From NCBI RefSeq assembly GCF_013367775.1, contig NZ_CP055157.1:806001-870000 (forward strand): DNA of 64,000 bases, given 5' to 3'. The position numbers were made by a program, and so were the translations under genes. Positions within the stretch are counted from its first letter, which is position 1, and every line of letters begins with the position of its first letter. The notes beneath the pieces are model-generated. The model was not told the origin of the DNA. It worked only from the letters and a program-made list of their open reading frames with translations, and searched no databases. The stretch is from Microbulbifer sp. YPW1 (GTDB lineage Bacteria; Pseudomonadota; Gammaproteobacteria; Pseudomonadales; Cellvibrionaceae). Below are positions 27,199-36,587 of this stretch, in pieces.

Positions 27199-28847
27199 TC
27201 GGCGGCCCTTCCACGCTGCGGGAACAGGCCTTTGGGCCGTTTCTGGATAAACAGGATCAGGCACACCAGCACAATGATGTTGGCCAGTACCGCGCCGGTG
27301 GTAGGCTCGAGGAATTTATTCGCCACGCCCAGTGAAAAACCGCCCACCAGTGTGCCGAGCAGATTACCCACACCGCCGAATACCACCACCATGAACGAAT
27401 CGATAATGTAGGACTGCCCCAGGTTCGGTCCCACGTTGGTGAGCTGGGACAACGCCACCCCGGCAACACCGGCAATGCCGGAACCGAGGCCAAACGTCAT
27501 TGCATCGACCATTTCTGTGCGCACGCCCATAGCCTTGGCCATATCCCGGTTCTGGGATACCGCGCGCACATTCAGACCGAGGGACGATTTCTTGAGGATT
27601 GCCAGCAGCGTGATGAACACCGCCAGGGCAAACAGCAGGATATACAGACGGTTGTAAGTGACAGAGAAAACCGGGTTGATGGCCAGGGAGCCGCTCATCC
27701 ATTCCGGCGTCACTACCTGCATGTTCAGGGGGGAGAAAATACTGCGCACTGCCTGCTGCAGGATCAGGCTGATACCGAAGGTGGCCAACAATGTTTCCAG
27801 CGGCCGTCCCTGTAGATGACGGATTACCCCGCGCTCGATCAGTACCCCCACGCTACCGGAAACCAGAAAAGCCGCCGGCACCGCCAGCAGCAGGGAGTAC
27901 TCGATGAACGCCGGCATTAATTGCTGGATCACATAGGTAGTGTAGGCGCCGAGCATGATCATTTCGCCGTGGGCCATATTGATCACCCCCATCACACCGA
28001 AGGTGATGGCGAGACCGATAGCGGCAAGCAGCAATACCGACCCCAGGCTGAGGCCGAAGAACAGCTGTTCCATCTGCCCGTAAAATTCGATGCGCCCGGT
28101 AATATTTTCCAGCGCTTTCTGCGCCGCAGCTTTTACCGCGGCATCCTGTTCGTTCTCATCCTCCAGCAGCCGCCGCAGCTGATTGCGCACCGGTGCTTCG
28201 AGGCGATCATTCATCTGTTCGATGGCTGCGAGGCGATCGCCGGTGGCGCTGCCGTCACGCAAACGTACCATGGCATTGGCGAGTTCGATCAGGTCACGCA
28301 CCCCTTCGCTCACACCGGCATCCGCCGCACTTTGCAGCAGACTCAGGTTGTTTGTGCTGAGGTCGTCCAGTATCGCGAGTACCGCGGTGCGCTTTTCCGC
28401 TTCACTGCCGTGCAGCAGATCGATGCGCCCGATAGCCTCGCGCAACTGTCCGCGCAGGCGGTTGTTGACTCGGATCTTTTTAATATCGCGCGTCCCCTGC
28501 ACGCCCAGTTCCGCACCGGTAAAAACGTCCAGACCGATACGCTCGCCGGCGGGATTTTTTTGCACCGCCATCACTTTGCCACTGGCCTTGTGAAAGTGGA
28601 GGTCTCCCGCGAGCATGGTTTCAAACAGCGGGCGCATCTCCGCACCACCAACCTGCTCCAGTTGCTTCACTAGCTCGCCGGTTTCCCGCAGGCTGGCATC
28701 CGGTAATTGTTGCAGTACTTGTTCCACCGCCGGTGGAAGGGGCTGTGACTGCGCCAGTGCGCTGCCGGCCGAAAGTACGACAAGCAAACTGGTCAGCATC
28801 AGGCCGACGCATCGTAAAAATTGCTTCACCGGTAACTCCGCGCTCAT
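27195..28847 (-). CDS. urtB: Urea ABC transporter permease UrtB
   Basis: Permease of the urea importer, 550 residues. It has the signal peptide (ending near ALA at 33) and the roughly 240-residue extracytoplasmic N-terminal region seen in many UrtB proteins, followed by a LivH-like domain with NMAHGEMIMLGAY and about eight membrane helices. The start at 28847 gives the expected signal peptide; an upstream in-frame start adds residues without any such feature. It lies 123 bp downstream of urtA; an 8 bp stem (CAATACGC/GCGTATTG, 28890-28919) lies in that gap. Confidence 0.92.
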   Translation of the reverse strand: MSAELPVKQFLRCVGLMLTSLLVVLSAGSALAQSQPLPPAVEQVLQQLPDASLRETGELVKQLEQVGGAEMRPLFETMLAGDLHFHKASGKVMAVQKNPAGERIGLDVFTGAELGVQGTRDIKKIRVNNRLRGQLREAIGRIDLLHGSEAEKRTAVLAILDDLSTNNLSLLQSAADAGVSEGVRDLIELANAMVRLRDGSATGDRLAAIEQMNDRLEAPVRNQLRRLLEDENEQDAAVKAAAQKALENITGRIEFYGQMEQLFFGLSLGSVLLLAAIGLAITFGVMGVINMAHGEMIMLGAYTTYVIQQLMPAFIEYSLLLAVPAAFLVSGSVGVLIERGVIRHLQGRPLETLLATFGISLILQQAVRSIFSPLNMQVVTPEWMSGSLAINPVFSVTYNRLYILLFALAVFITLLAILKKSSLGLNVRAVSQNRDMAKAMGVRTEMVDAMTFGLGSGIAGVAGVALSQLTNVGPNLGQSYIIDSFMVVVFGGVGNLLGTLVGGFSLGVANKFLEPTTGAVLANIIVLVCLILFIQKRPKGLFPQRGRAAE

Positions 28848-28970
28848 AGTTATATGCTTTATCGGAAAGCGAAAAACGCCCCAAACAAGCAATACGCCCG
28901 CGGTTAGCGGAGCGTATTGTGAGGGTGTTTGTCTGGTCCGGGGTGTGTTCAGTCGGTCACTGACTGTGAA

Positions 28971-30257
28971 TTAGTCCGCCTGTCCGCTACACGCCTTGGA
29001 TTTGGTGTTGTAGTTGCCGCACTTGATCGGCGCAGTCCAGTCCGCGATCAAGTCTTTGGAACCGGGCAGAAAATCGGACCAGGCATCACCGGCGACGACA
29101 TCGTCGGTTGCCCAGACCACTTCGAACTGGCCATCGTCCTGGATTTCACCAATAAATACCGGCTTCGACAGATGGTGGTTTTTGTTCATCTTGGCGATGC
29201 CGCCGGTGAGGTTCGGGAACTCGATACCGATCATTGCCTGCTCCACGGCGTCTACTTCCGTAGTGCCAGCTTTCTCTACCGCCTTGGCCCACATGTTGAA
29301 GCCGATATAGGTCGCCTCCATCGGGTCATTGGTCACGCGCTTTTCATCGCCAATGAATTTTTTCCACTGCTGGACAAAGTAATCGTTGGATTCGCTATCA
29401 ATACCCTGGAAGTAGTTCCACGCGGCCAGGTGTCCGACCAGTGGACCGGTATCGATACCGGAGAGTTCTTCCTCACCCACGGAGAAAGCCACCACCGGAA
29501 TATCCTCGGAGCTGATGCCCTGGTTGGCGAGTTCCTTGTAGAACGGCACGTTGGCATCGCCATTGATGGTGGAAACTACCGCAGTTTTTTTGCCCGCGCT
29601 GCCAAACTTCTTGATGTCGGACACAATGCTCTGCCAGTCGGAATGGCCGAACGGCGTGTAGTTGATCATGATGTCTTCTTTCGCCACACCCTTGGATTCG
29701 AGATAGGCTTCCAGAATCTTGTTGGTGGTGCGCGGGTAAACGTAGTCGGTACCAGCGAGAACCCAGCGATCCACTTCCAGATCGGACATCAGGTAATCCA
29801 CTGCGGGAATGGCCTGCTGGTTGGGCGAAGCGCCGGTGTAGAACACATTTTTCGAGGACTCTTCACCCTCGTACTGCACCGGATAGAACATCAGGCCATT
29901 GAGTTCTTCCACGACCGGTAGCACGGACTTGCGGGATACAGAAGTCCAGCAACCAAAAATCACATCCACTTTTTCCTTGGTGAGCAGTTCGCGGGCCTTT
30001 TCCGCAAACAGCGGCCAGTCAGAAGCCGGGTCCACCACCACGGCCTCGAGCTTCTTGCCCAGCAGGCCGCCCTTGCGGTTCTGCTCATCCACCATCATCA
30101 GCACGGTGTCTTTGAGGGTGGTTTCACTGATGGCCATGGTGCCGGAGAGGGAGTGCAACACTCCCACCTTGATGGTTTCCGCGGCCAGGGCCACGGTGCT
30201 GATTACGCTGGTACCGGCGGCGAAAGCCAGGCCGGCGACAAATTTCTTCAGTTGCAT
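28971..30257 (-). CDS. urtA: Urea ABC transporter substrate-binding protein UrtA
   Basis: Periplasmic urea-binding protein, 428 residues. AAGGAG stands 7 bp before the ATG at 30257; the signal peptide ends at ALA (residue 25). Family motifs include GVLHSLSGTMAISET, GCWTSVSRKSVLPV, the FYPVQYEGEE segment and NHHLSKPVFIGEI near the C-terminus. The preceding porin gene ends 67 bp upstream, so porin and urt genes may share a transcript. Confidence 0.95.
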   Translation of the reverse strand: MQLKKFVAGLAFAAGTSVISTVALAAETIKVGVLHSLSGTMAISETTLKDTVLMMVDEQNRKGGLLGKKLEAVVVDPASDWPLFAEKARELLTKEKVDVIFGCWTSVSRKSVLPVVEELNGLMFYPVQYEGEESSKNVFYTGASPNQQAIPAVDYLMSDLEVDRWVLAGTDYVYPRTTNKILEAYLESKGVAKEDIMINYTPFGHSDWQSIVSDIKKFGSAGKKTAVVSTINGDANVPFYKELANQGISSEDIPVVAFSVGEEELSGIDTGPLVGHLAAWNYFQGIDSESNDYFVQQWKKFIGDEKRVTNDPMEATYIGFNMWAKAVEKAGTTEVDAVEQAMIGIEFPNLTGGIAKMNKNHHLSKPVFIGEIQDDGQFEVVWATDDVVAGDAWSDFLPGSKDLIADWTAPIKCGNYNTKSKACSGQAD

Positions 30258-30297
30258 GGAATTGCTCCTTTTCACTATTTGGGAAGTCGCGTCAGGC

Positions 30298-30315
30298 GAG
30301 TGCCGCGGGGCACTC
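30298..30315 (-). other. Hairpin between porin and urtA
   Basis: Perfect 7 bp stem GAGTGCC/GGCACTC with a four-base loop, not followed by a T run. It could stabilise mRNA ends or tune expression between the porin and urtA rather than terminate. Confidence 0.4.
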
Positions 30316-30324
30316 ACACTGGAT

Positions 30325-31491
30325 TTACAGCTGTACTTGCATACCGAGACTCAGCACGTCCACGTCGGCGCCGGCATAACCGGATGCATTGGCATCACCA
30401 GAGACGAAGCTGAGATTCAGGCGGGTGTTGTGGCCGTTGACCACATAATTGAGACCAAGCTCGGTGGAACTGCTGCTGCCCGCATCGGAAGGGCTGTTCT
30501 CCACGAGACGCAAATAAGGCTGGAACTTGCCCGGGCCCACATTGGCCGGGAACAGGTAGGCTGCGGTGGCGAATACCGACTCGCCGTCAAACAGGCAGAA
30601 GCAGTCGCCGGCTACCGGCTGGGAAGCGAGGGTGTAATCCGCGTTGAAACTCTTGTACTCCCCCTCGATGGTGACCACACCACCGGCATCGAGCACGGTT
30701 TCCGACAGCATGTCGATGGTCCAGCCGGAGAAGTCACCGGCAGACATTTCACTACCGACGCCGTCCTCCTGGCTCTGCAGGGACAGCGCCAGGGTGAAGA
30801 TATTGCCGAGGCCACCGTAGTAGGTAGAGCTGGTGTAGTACCCCGGGTTGGCTTCCATGTTCAGGAAGTTGTAGGCAAAACGCGCGGCGTACAGGGGGTT
30901 ATCATCCTGGTTACTGTAGCCATCGAGGCCAAAAAAGCTGCCTGCGGCGTACTGGAATTTACCGGCGGTACCCCAGAAGGTGATCCCTTCGTCACGGCCA
31001 ATCAGACCCGCCTGGCCGCCCTGATCCGATGCGTACAGGGGCTGGCGGTACTGATTCCAGCTGAGGGCATAGTAGGGGCCGCTCATTTCGATCCGGTCCG
31101 CCGGGGTCAACATGCGCCCGGCCCAGATGTTGAACTGCGGGCTGAATTCGAACTGTGCAATCGCATCCAGCACGTCGGCGGTGTCGTTGTCGCGCTGTTG
31201 CAGATTGAAGGTGAACTTCACCGTGTCGTTCAGCTGGCCGGAGGTGTAGACGCGAATATCCGGCAGGGTGAAGTCACTGTCGCCTTCCACGGATTGGAAC
31301 TGGGAGCGGAAGCCTGCACCGATACTGAATGTCTGCCCGTCTTCGGATTCGAACTTTTTGGCCAGCGCCGGCAGCGGAGCGGTACTTCCGATGACCAGCG
31401 CCGCGGCGCAGGCACTGCGCCAGATGATTTGTTTAGACTGCTGACGCCCTTCCGGTCGCAGCAACCCCATACCTCCAGACAACGTTTCCAT
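30325..31491 (-). CDS. Outer-membrane porin-like beta-barrel linked to urea uptake
   Basis: A 388-residue exported protein. After a basic N-terminus and a hydrophobic stretch ending in PALA, the sequence is an alternating beta-strand pattern rich in Tyr, Gly, Asn and Asp and ends in LSLGMQVQL, consistent with an outer-membrane barrel. The second ATG, at 31491, is preferred since AAGGGG lies 6 bp upstream; an ATG two codons earlier has no room for a ribosome site. It is immediately upstream of urtA on the same strand. The position resembles that of the short-chain amide porin FmdC in Methylophilus, so urea or amide passage is a reasonable guess. Confidence 0.65.
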   Translation of the reverse strand: METLSGGMGLLRPEGRQQSKQIIWRSACAAALVIGSTAPLPALAKKFESEDGQTFSIGAGFRSQFQSVEGDSDFTLPDIRVYTSGQLNDTVKFTFNLQQRDNDTADVLDAIAQFEFSPQFNIWAGRMLTPADRIEMSGPYYALSWNQYRQPLYASDQGGQAGLIGRDEGITFWGTAGKFQYAAGSFFGLDGYSNQDDNPLYAARFAYNFLNMEANPGYYTSSTYYGGLGNIFTLALSLQSQEDGVGSEMSAGDFSGWTIDMLSETVLDAGGVVTIEGEYKSFNADYTLASQPVAGDCFCLFDGESVFATAAYLFPANVGPGKFQPYLRLVENSPSDAGSSSSTELGLNYVVNGHNTRLNLSFVSGDANASGYAGADVDVLSLGMQVQL

Positions 31492-31793
31492 GTGCATCCC
31501 CTTTTTTTGAATGTTCTCGATTGGCTAATTCTTGGTGCTATCGATTATTCGGCCGGGTGGACAGGGGAGCTATACGCGTATTGGGGCAGGTAACTACGTC
31601 ATTTGACGGTTTTCAGAATCGGGGGCGTACGTACACTAAAGATCAGAGAATTCAGGATTAGAAGAGCTCTTTTCTAGGTCGGCTGAAGGAACCGCTACAG
31701 GCTCTCCAACAGGGACCAGGAGGTAGCACTTCGAATCCGGTATTCTTGTTGCAGGAAAATAAGAAATAGACAACAGCAGTAAGGCAGTTCCCG

Positions 31794-34700
31794 GTGGTTG
31801 ATATATTTACGGGCGACAATAACAACAGCGAACAACAGGCCATGCGACCCGCGCAACAGGTATTCCGTGTACGACGGACCTACAACAAGTGGGTAGGAGA
31901 CGAGACCCTCGAAGACTTCGCACTGCGATTCACCGCCGTGCGCGGGCGCCGTTTTACCATCGAACAGGTGGCCAAGACCGCCCTCGGGGCCACCGCCTTC
32001 CTCGCCCTCGAAGCCATCGCCGCCGCCGTCACCCTCAACTACGGCTTTATCAACACCGTCGCCGCCATGCTCTCCGTCGCCGCAGTGATCTTCATTACCG
32101 GCTTCCCCATCACCTACTACGCCGCCAAGCACGGACTCGATATCGACCTGCTCACCCGCGGTGCCGGTTTCGGCTATCTCGGCTCCACCATCACCTCGCT
32201 GATCTACGCCTCCTTCACATTCATCTTCTTCGCCATCGAAGCTGCGATCCTCACCTCCGCCCTGCACGCCCTGCTCGGAATCCCTCCCGCCATCGGCTAC
32301 ATCCTGTGTGCCGTGGCCGTAATCCCGATCGTGACCCACGGCATCCGCGCGGTAAGCAAGTTCCAGATAGGTACCCAGCCCATGTGGCTGCTGTTGCAGT
32401 GCCTTGCCCTCGGCATCGCCGCCTGGTTCGAACTGGCGCGGGTCGAGGACTGGACCCGCTACGCACCTCAGCACAACCCGGACAGTGGCCAGTTCAACTG
32501 GATGCTATTCGGTGCCGCCAGCGCGGTGTTTTTTGCCATGGTGGCGCAGATCGGCGAGCAGGTGGACTACCTGCGCTTTATGCCGGAGAAAACCCGGGAA
32601 AACCGCGCACGCTGGTGGTTCTGGCTCACCCTCGCCGGGCCGGGCTGGATTCTGATCGGGGTGATCAAGATGCTGTTCGGCTCGTTTCTCGCCTATCTGG
32701 CGATTACCAGCGGCGCTTCCGCAGAGCAGGCTGCAGACCCGGTACGCATGTATCAGATGGTGTTCAATTACCTGACACAGTCCCCCACCATGGCGCTGAT
32801 TCTGGCCGGGGTGATGGTGGTGATCTCGCAGATGAAGATCAACGTCACCAACGCCTACGCCGGCTCCATCGCCTGGTCGAACTTCTTCTCGCGGCTTACC
32901 CGCAGTCACCCGGGGCGGGTGGTGTGGCTGGTGTTCAATGTGAGCATCGCGCTGATTTTGATGGAGCTGGGAATCTATCGCGCACTCGAAGGGGTACTGG
33001 GTATTTTCTCGCTGGTGGCGATCAGCTGGCTCGGCTGCCTGGCGGCGGACCTGATGATCAACAAGCCCCTTGGTATCAGTCCGTCGTATGTGGAGTTCAA
33101 GCGCTCACACCTGTACGACGTCAATCCGGTGGGTGTGGGTTCGATGCTGCTCGCCTCGCTGATTGGAATCGTGTGCTACCTCGGCCATTTCGGCGATGGG
33201 GCGAAAAACTTTGCCAGCTTTATCAGCCTCGGCATCTGCTTCGTCATGGTGCCGCTACTGGGTATTGCCACCCGTGGACGCTTCTATCTCGCCCGCCACC
33301 GGGACTTTTTCGAGGGGGAAAATACAGACGCCGGGCAGCGCTCGGTCAGTACTGCCATTGTGTCCGCCCAGACCTGCTGTATCTGCGAAAACGATTTCGA
33401 GCCCGCCGATATGAGCCACTGCCCTGCCTACCAGGGCCCCATCTGTTCCCTGTGCTGCTCGCTGGATTCCCGCTGCCTGGATGCCTGCAAGCCAGATGCA
33501 CGCTTTTCCCAACAGCTCAGCGCGCTGATCAAGATGCTGGTACCGGCGCAGGTAGTCAGCGGGGTGGACTCTCGGCTGGGACGCTTCGCGATTCTGTTGC
33601 TGGGCGCCAGTGTGTGTATTGCCGGTGTGCTGTCGCTGATCTACGGCCAGCTGCGTCCGACCACCACCGCGGAGGCAGAGCTGCTTCAACAGGCATTCTG
33701 GGCACTTTTTGTGGTGCTCCTGCTGATTGCCGGGGTACTCGCGTGGCTGTTCCTGCTCACCCACGACAGTCGAATCGTGGCGCAGATGGAATCCAACCGA
33801 CAGACCCGCCTGTTGCTGAATGAGATCGAGGCGCACAAGGAAACCGATCGCGCACTGCAGGAAGCCAAGGAGCAGGCGGATCGTGCCAACAGTGCCAAGA
33901 GCCGTTACCTCTCGGGAATCAGCCACGAGCTGCGCACACCGCTGCAGTCCATTCTCGGTTATGCGCAACTGCTCAACCAGCAGCAGGATATTCCAGAAAA
34001 ACACCGCAACGGCCTGCGCATCATCAAACGCAGTGGGGAATACCTGACGGACCTGATCGAGGGACTGCTGGATATTTCCAAGATCGAAGCCGGCCGCCTG
34101 GATATCTACCGCAATCAGGTGCGCCTGCCCGAATTACTGGAACAGATGGTTGAGATGTTCCGCCCACAGGCGGAAGCGAAAGGTGTGCGCTTTTACTGCC
34201 ATATCCACAATCCGCTGCCGTCGACGGTCATAGCCGACGAAAAACGCCTGCGCCAGATCCTGATCAACCTGCTGTCCAACGCGATCAAATATACCCGCGA
34301 GGGACAGGTGGATTTCCATATCCGCTACCGCAACCAGGTTGCCGAATTTGCCATCGTCGATACCGGGGTTGGCATCGACCCGGAGGATCAGGCGCGTATT
34401 CTCAAACCCTTCGAACGGGTACGCAATGGAGCCAGCCCGGTGGCCACCGGTACCGGACTGGGGTTGACCATCGCCTACCTGCTCACAGAAATCATGGGTG
34501 GCGAGTTGCGTCTCGAGAGCGAGCCCGGCAAGGGCAGCCGCTTTACCGTTTCCCTGCTGTTGTCGTGGGTTGAATCGGATCATAGCCGCGAAGCACCGGT
34601 GCGCCGCATCAGTGGATATCGTGGACCGCGCCGCAGTGTGATGGTGGTCGATGACGAACCCATTCACCGCGGCCTGATCGGCGACCTGCTGACACCGCTT

Positions 34701-35273
34701 GGGTTTTCCATGATGGAAGCGCAGAGTGCAGAGGACTGCCTCGCGTTGGTCCAGCAACAGATACCGGACCTGTTTTTACTGGATGTGACAATGCCCGGTA
34801 TGAACGGCCTGGATCTCGCAGAGCAGCTGCGCGCACGGGGTATCAGCGCACCCATCGTGATGCTCTCCGCGGACGCCCAGGAGCGACACCTGAAACCGGG
34901 AGATAGCGAGCCGGCCCATCACGATGCCTATCTGGTAAAACCCCTGGTGAACCAGAAACTGTTCGACACCATGGCGCGCATGCTCAAGCTGGACTGGGTT
35001 TACGCAAGCGAAAATCCCCGCATGGGTAAACCCCAGGCAATACACCCCGTATCGCCCGAGGCATTACCCAAAACATTGCCAGATCATCCGCTACTGGCGG
35101 AGTTACTGGCCTATGCCCGCATCGGTTACCGCAGCGGTGTACACCGCACGCTGGACCGGATTGCCTCGGAATCCGTGGTCCCCAACAATCGCATTGAAGA
35201 ATTCCGCTTGCTGGCGGATACCATGCGCTTCGAGCAGTTGAGCGAAGCCCTGGAAATCAAGGAGAGTGAATGA
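31794..35273 (+). CDS. Hybrid sensor kinase: NCS1 permease-like domain, Cys-rich module, histidine kinase, receiver
   Basis: A 1159-residue membrane protein. Residues about 25-490 form a multi-helix domain resembling NCS1 nucleobase/allantoin:cation symporters. Residues 528-565 hold nine cysteines, with CCIC, CSLCC and CLDAC pairs, suggesting a bound metal. Two further helices (about 595-665) lead to a coiled coil, a HisKA domain with His711 (SHELRTP), a HATPase with N-box and GTGLGLTIAY, and a receiver with Asp997. The last 110 residues are helical. The architecture parallels CbrA, where an SLC5 transporter domain is fused to a kinase. Placed between urt and ure genes and overlapping a response regulator, it probably senses urea or a purine/ureide. 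A GTG start at 31794 is assumed; an ATG at 31842 is possible. Confidence 0.85.
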   Translation: MVDIFTGDNNNSEQQAMRPAQQVFRVRRTYNKWVGDETLEDFALRFTAVRGRRFTIEQVAKTALGATAFLALEAIAAAVTLNYGFINTVAAMLSVAAVIFITGFPITYYAAKHGLDIDLLTRGAGFGYLGSTITSLIYASFTFIFFAIEAAILTSALHALLGIPPAIGYILCAVAVIPIVTHGIRAVSKFQIGTQPMWLLLQCLALGIAAWFELARVEDWTRYAPQHNPDSGQFNWMLFGAASAVFFAMVAQIGEQVDYLRFMPEKTRENRARWWFWLTLAGPGWILIGVIKMLFGSFLAYLAITSGASAEQAADPVRMYQMVFNYLTQSPTMALILAGVMVVISQMKINVTNAYAGSIAWSNFFSRLTRSHPGRVVWLVFNVSIALILMELGIYRALEGVLGIFSLVAISWLGCLAADLMINKPLGISPSYVEFKRSHLYDVNPVGVGSMLLASLIGIVCYLGHFGDGAKNFASFISLGICFVMVPLLGIATRGRFYLARHRDFFEGENTDAGQRSVSTAIVSAQTCCICENDFEPADMSHCPAYQGPICSLCCSLDSRCLDACKPDARFSQQLSALIKMLVPAQVVSGVDSRLGRFAILLLGASVCIAGVLSLIYGQLRPTTTAEAELLQQAFWALFVVLLLIAGVLAWLFLLTHDSRIVAQMESNRQTRLLLNEIEAHKETDRALQEAKEQADRANSAKSRYLSGISHELRTPLQSILGYAQLLNQQQDIPEKHRNGLRIIKRSGEYLTDLIEGLLDISKIEAGRLDIYRNQVRLPELLEQMVEMFRPQAEAKGVRFYCHIHNPLPSTVIADEKRLRQILINLLSNAIKYTREGQVDFHIRYRNQVAEFAIVDTGVGIDPEDQARILKPFERVRNGASPVATGTGLGLTIAYLLTEIMGGELRLESEPGKGSRFTVSLLLSWVESDHSREAPVRRISGYRGPRRSVMVVDDEPIHRGLIGDLLTPLGFSMMEAQSAEDCLALVQQQIPDLFLLDVTMPGMNGLDLAEQLRARGISAPIVMLSADAQERHLKPGDSEPAHHDAYLVKPLVNQKLFDTMARMLKLDWVYASENPRMGKPQAIHPVSPEALPKTLPDHPLLAELLAYARIGYRSGVHRTLDRIASESVVPNNRIEEFRLLADTMRFEQLSEALEIKESE

Positions 35274-36220
35274 ATACCTGCGACGATACCGCAAGCCCAG
35301 CGCGGGCCACTGCGGATACGCCGACCGGCGATATCGTACTGGTGGTGGACGATTCGCCGGATACCCTGAGCCTGATCAACGACACACTGGAACAGGCCGG
35401 TATCGATGTCCTGGTGGCACTGGATGGCAGCCAGGCACTGAATATCGCACGGCGACTGCGACCGGACATGATTCTGCTGGATGCGGTAATGCCGGGGCTC
35501 GACGGGTTTGAGACCTGCCGCCTGCTCAAGGCAGATCCCGAACTGGTATCGATCCCGGTCATCTTCATGACCGGGCTGACGGACTCGGAAGATATCGTGC
35601 GCGGACTGGAAAGTGGTGGCGTCGACTACCTGACCAAGCCGATCCAGCCCAACGAACTGCTGGCGCGGATGAAGGTGCACCTGAACAACGCGCGCCTGAC
35701 TTCGAGTGCGCACCAGGCCCTCGACTCTACTGGCCAGTTCCTGTGTACCGTGGATGCCGCCGGACGAATGCACTGGGCAACACCGCAGACCTATGCCCTG
35801 CTCAGCAGCGCCGGCGCCATGGAAGGTGCCCTGCAACAGAAGATGATTGCCGACCTGAAGTTGTGGCTCTCGCGCGGTCCGGGTAGCGGCCACAAACTGA
35901 AACTGGATGGGTTACACAAACCCCTGGCAGTGGTGTTTATCGAACAGCGCGACGGCGGCACCTGTCTGTTGAAACTGGTAGATGACGGCGGCCCTGCCGG
36001 CGAAGATATCCTGCGGGAAAAACTGTCACTGACCAAGCGGGAATCCGAGGTACTGTTCTGGATTGGCAATGGAAAAACCAACCGAGAGATCGGCGAAATT
36101 CTCGATGTGAGCCCGCGTACGGTGAACAAACATCTGGAGGGGATATTCTCCAAGCTCGGCGTAGAAAACCGTACCGCGGCGGCAGGCATTGCGATTCGGG
36201 CATTGAACCCTGACTCTTGA
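35270..36220 (+). CDS. Response regulator, receiver plus LuxR-type HTH
   Basis: Partner of the hybrid kinase, 316 residues, overlapping it by four bases. The receiver (about 22-145) has Asp71 as phosphoacceptor, with DD at 28-29 and Lys in YLTKP. A linker of about 100 residues with no recognised fold follows. The C-terminal LuxR-type helix-turn-helix (about 250-310) has LTKRESEVLFWIGNGKTNREIGEIL and the recognition helix SPRTVNKHLEGIFSKL. Likely targets are the flanking urt and ure operons; inferred from position only. Confidence 0.9.
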   Translation: MNTCDDTASPARATADTPTGDIVLVVDDSPDTLSLINDTLEQAGIDVLVALDGSQALNIARRLRPDMILLDAVMPGLDGFETCRLLKADPELVSIPVIFMTGLTDSEDIVRGLESGGVDYLTKPIQPNELLARMKVHLNNARLTSSAHQALDSTGQFLCTVDAAGRMHWATPQTYALLSSAGAMEGALQQKMIADLKLWLSRGPGSGHKLKLDGLHKPLAVVFIEQRDGGTCLLKLVDDGGPAGEDILREKLSLTKRESEVLFWIGNGKTNREIGEILDVSPRTVNKHLEGIFSKLGVENRTAAAGIAIRALNPDS

Positions 36221-36339
36221 TAGGTCAGGCCTGGTGACTTTTCCGACCGTTTGTGGCGGCAAAGCACCGGGTGCGGATTTTCAGGACCGCCACAAGTACA
36301 TCCATGTAGGCTGCGTCGGAGTTTGTACTTCGCCGATTT

Positions 36340-36549
36340 TTAGTCGTTCTGATCGCTCTTTGAGTTTCTTCGCTTGTGTAATAAAAATACGGCGACCGCG
36401 CTGACCGAAAGTGCCATAAGAATCCAAAGCATATGGTGCATTTCGTGCACCACACCTTCGGGCGCATGACCTTCGTGGGCGTAAGCGAATACGCCGATGG
36501 TCATGGAGATTGCTGTGAACAGCGTCAGATACAGTGTTTTTATTTTCAT
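36340..36549 (-). CDS. Small His-rich membrane protein at the end of the urease operon
   Basis: A 69-residue protein beginning 38 bp after ureG with GAGG 5 bp before its ATG. A signal peptide ends at AYA (residue 24); the mature part starts with HEGHAPEG and has six histidines within residues 25-39 (AHEGH, VVHEMHH). One membrane helix (about 40-59) and a short basic tail follow. The His pattern directly before a helix recalls the start of HupE/UreJ nickel permeases, but the protein has only one mature helix. A role in nickel capture for urease is a hypothesis. Confidence 0.65.
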   Translation of the reverse strand: MKIKTLYLTLFTAISMTIGVFAYAHEGHAPEGVVHEMHHMLWILMALSVSAVAVFLLHKRRNSKSDQND

Positions 36550-36587
36550 ATTTTCCTCTACTTCTTGTGCTCAATACTTGAATTGGC

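Noticed and set aside
31889..33823. 644-codon frame overlapping the sensor kinase on the same strand
   Set aside because: Arg/Pro-rich out-of-frame reading; the 31794 frame has clear helices and kinase motifs.
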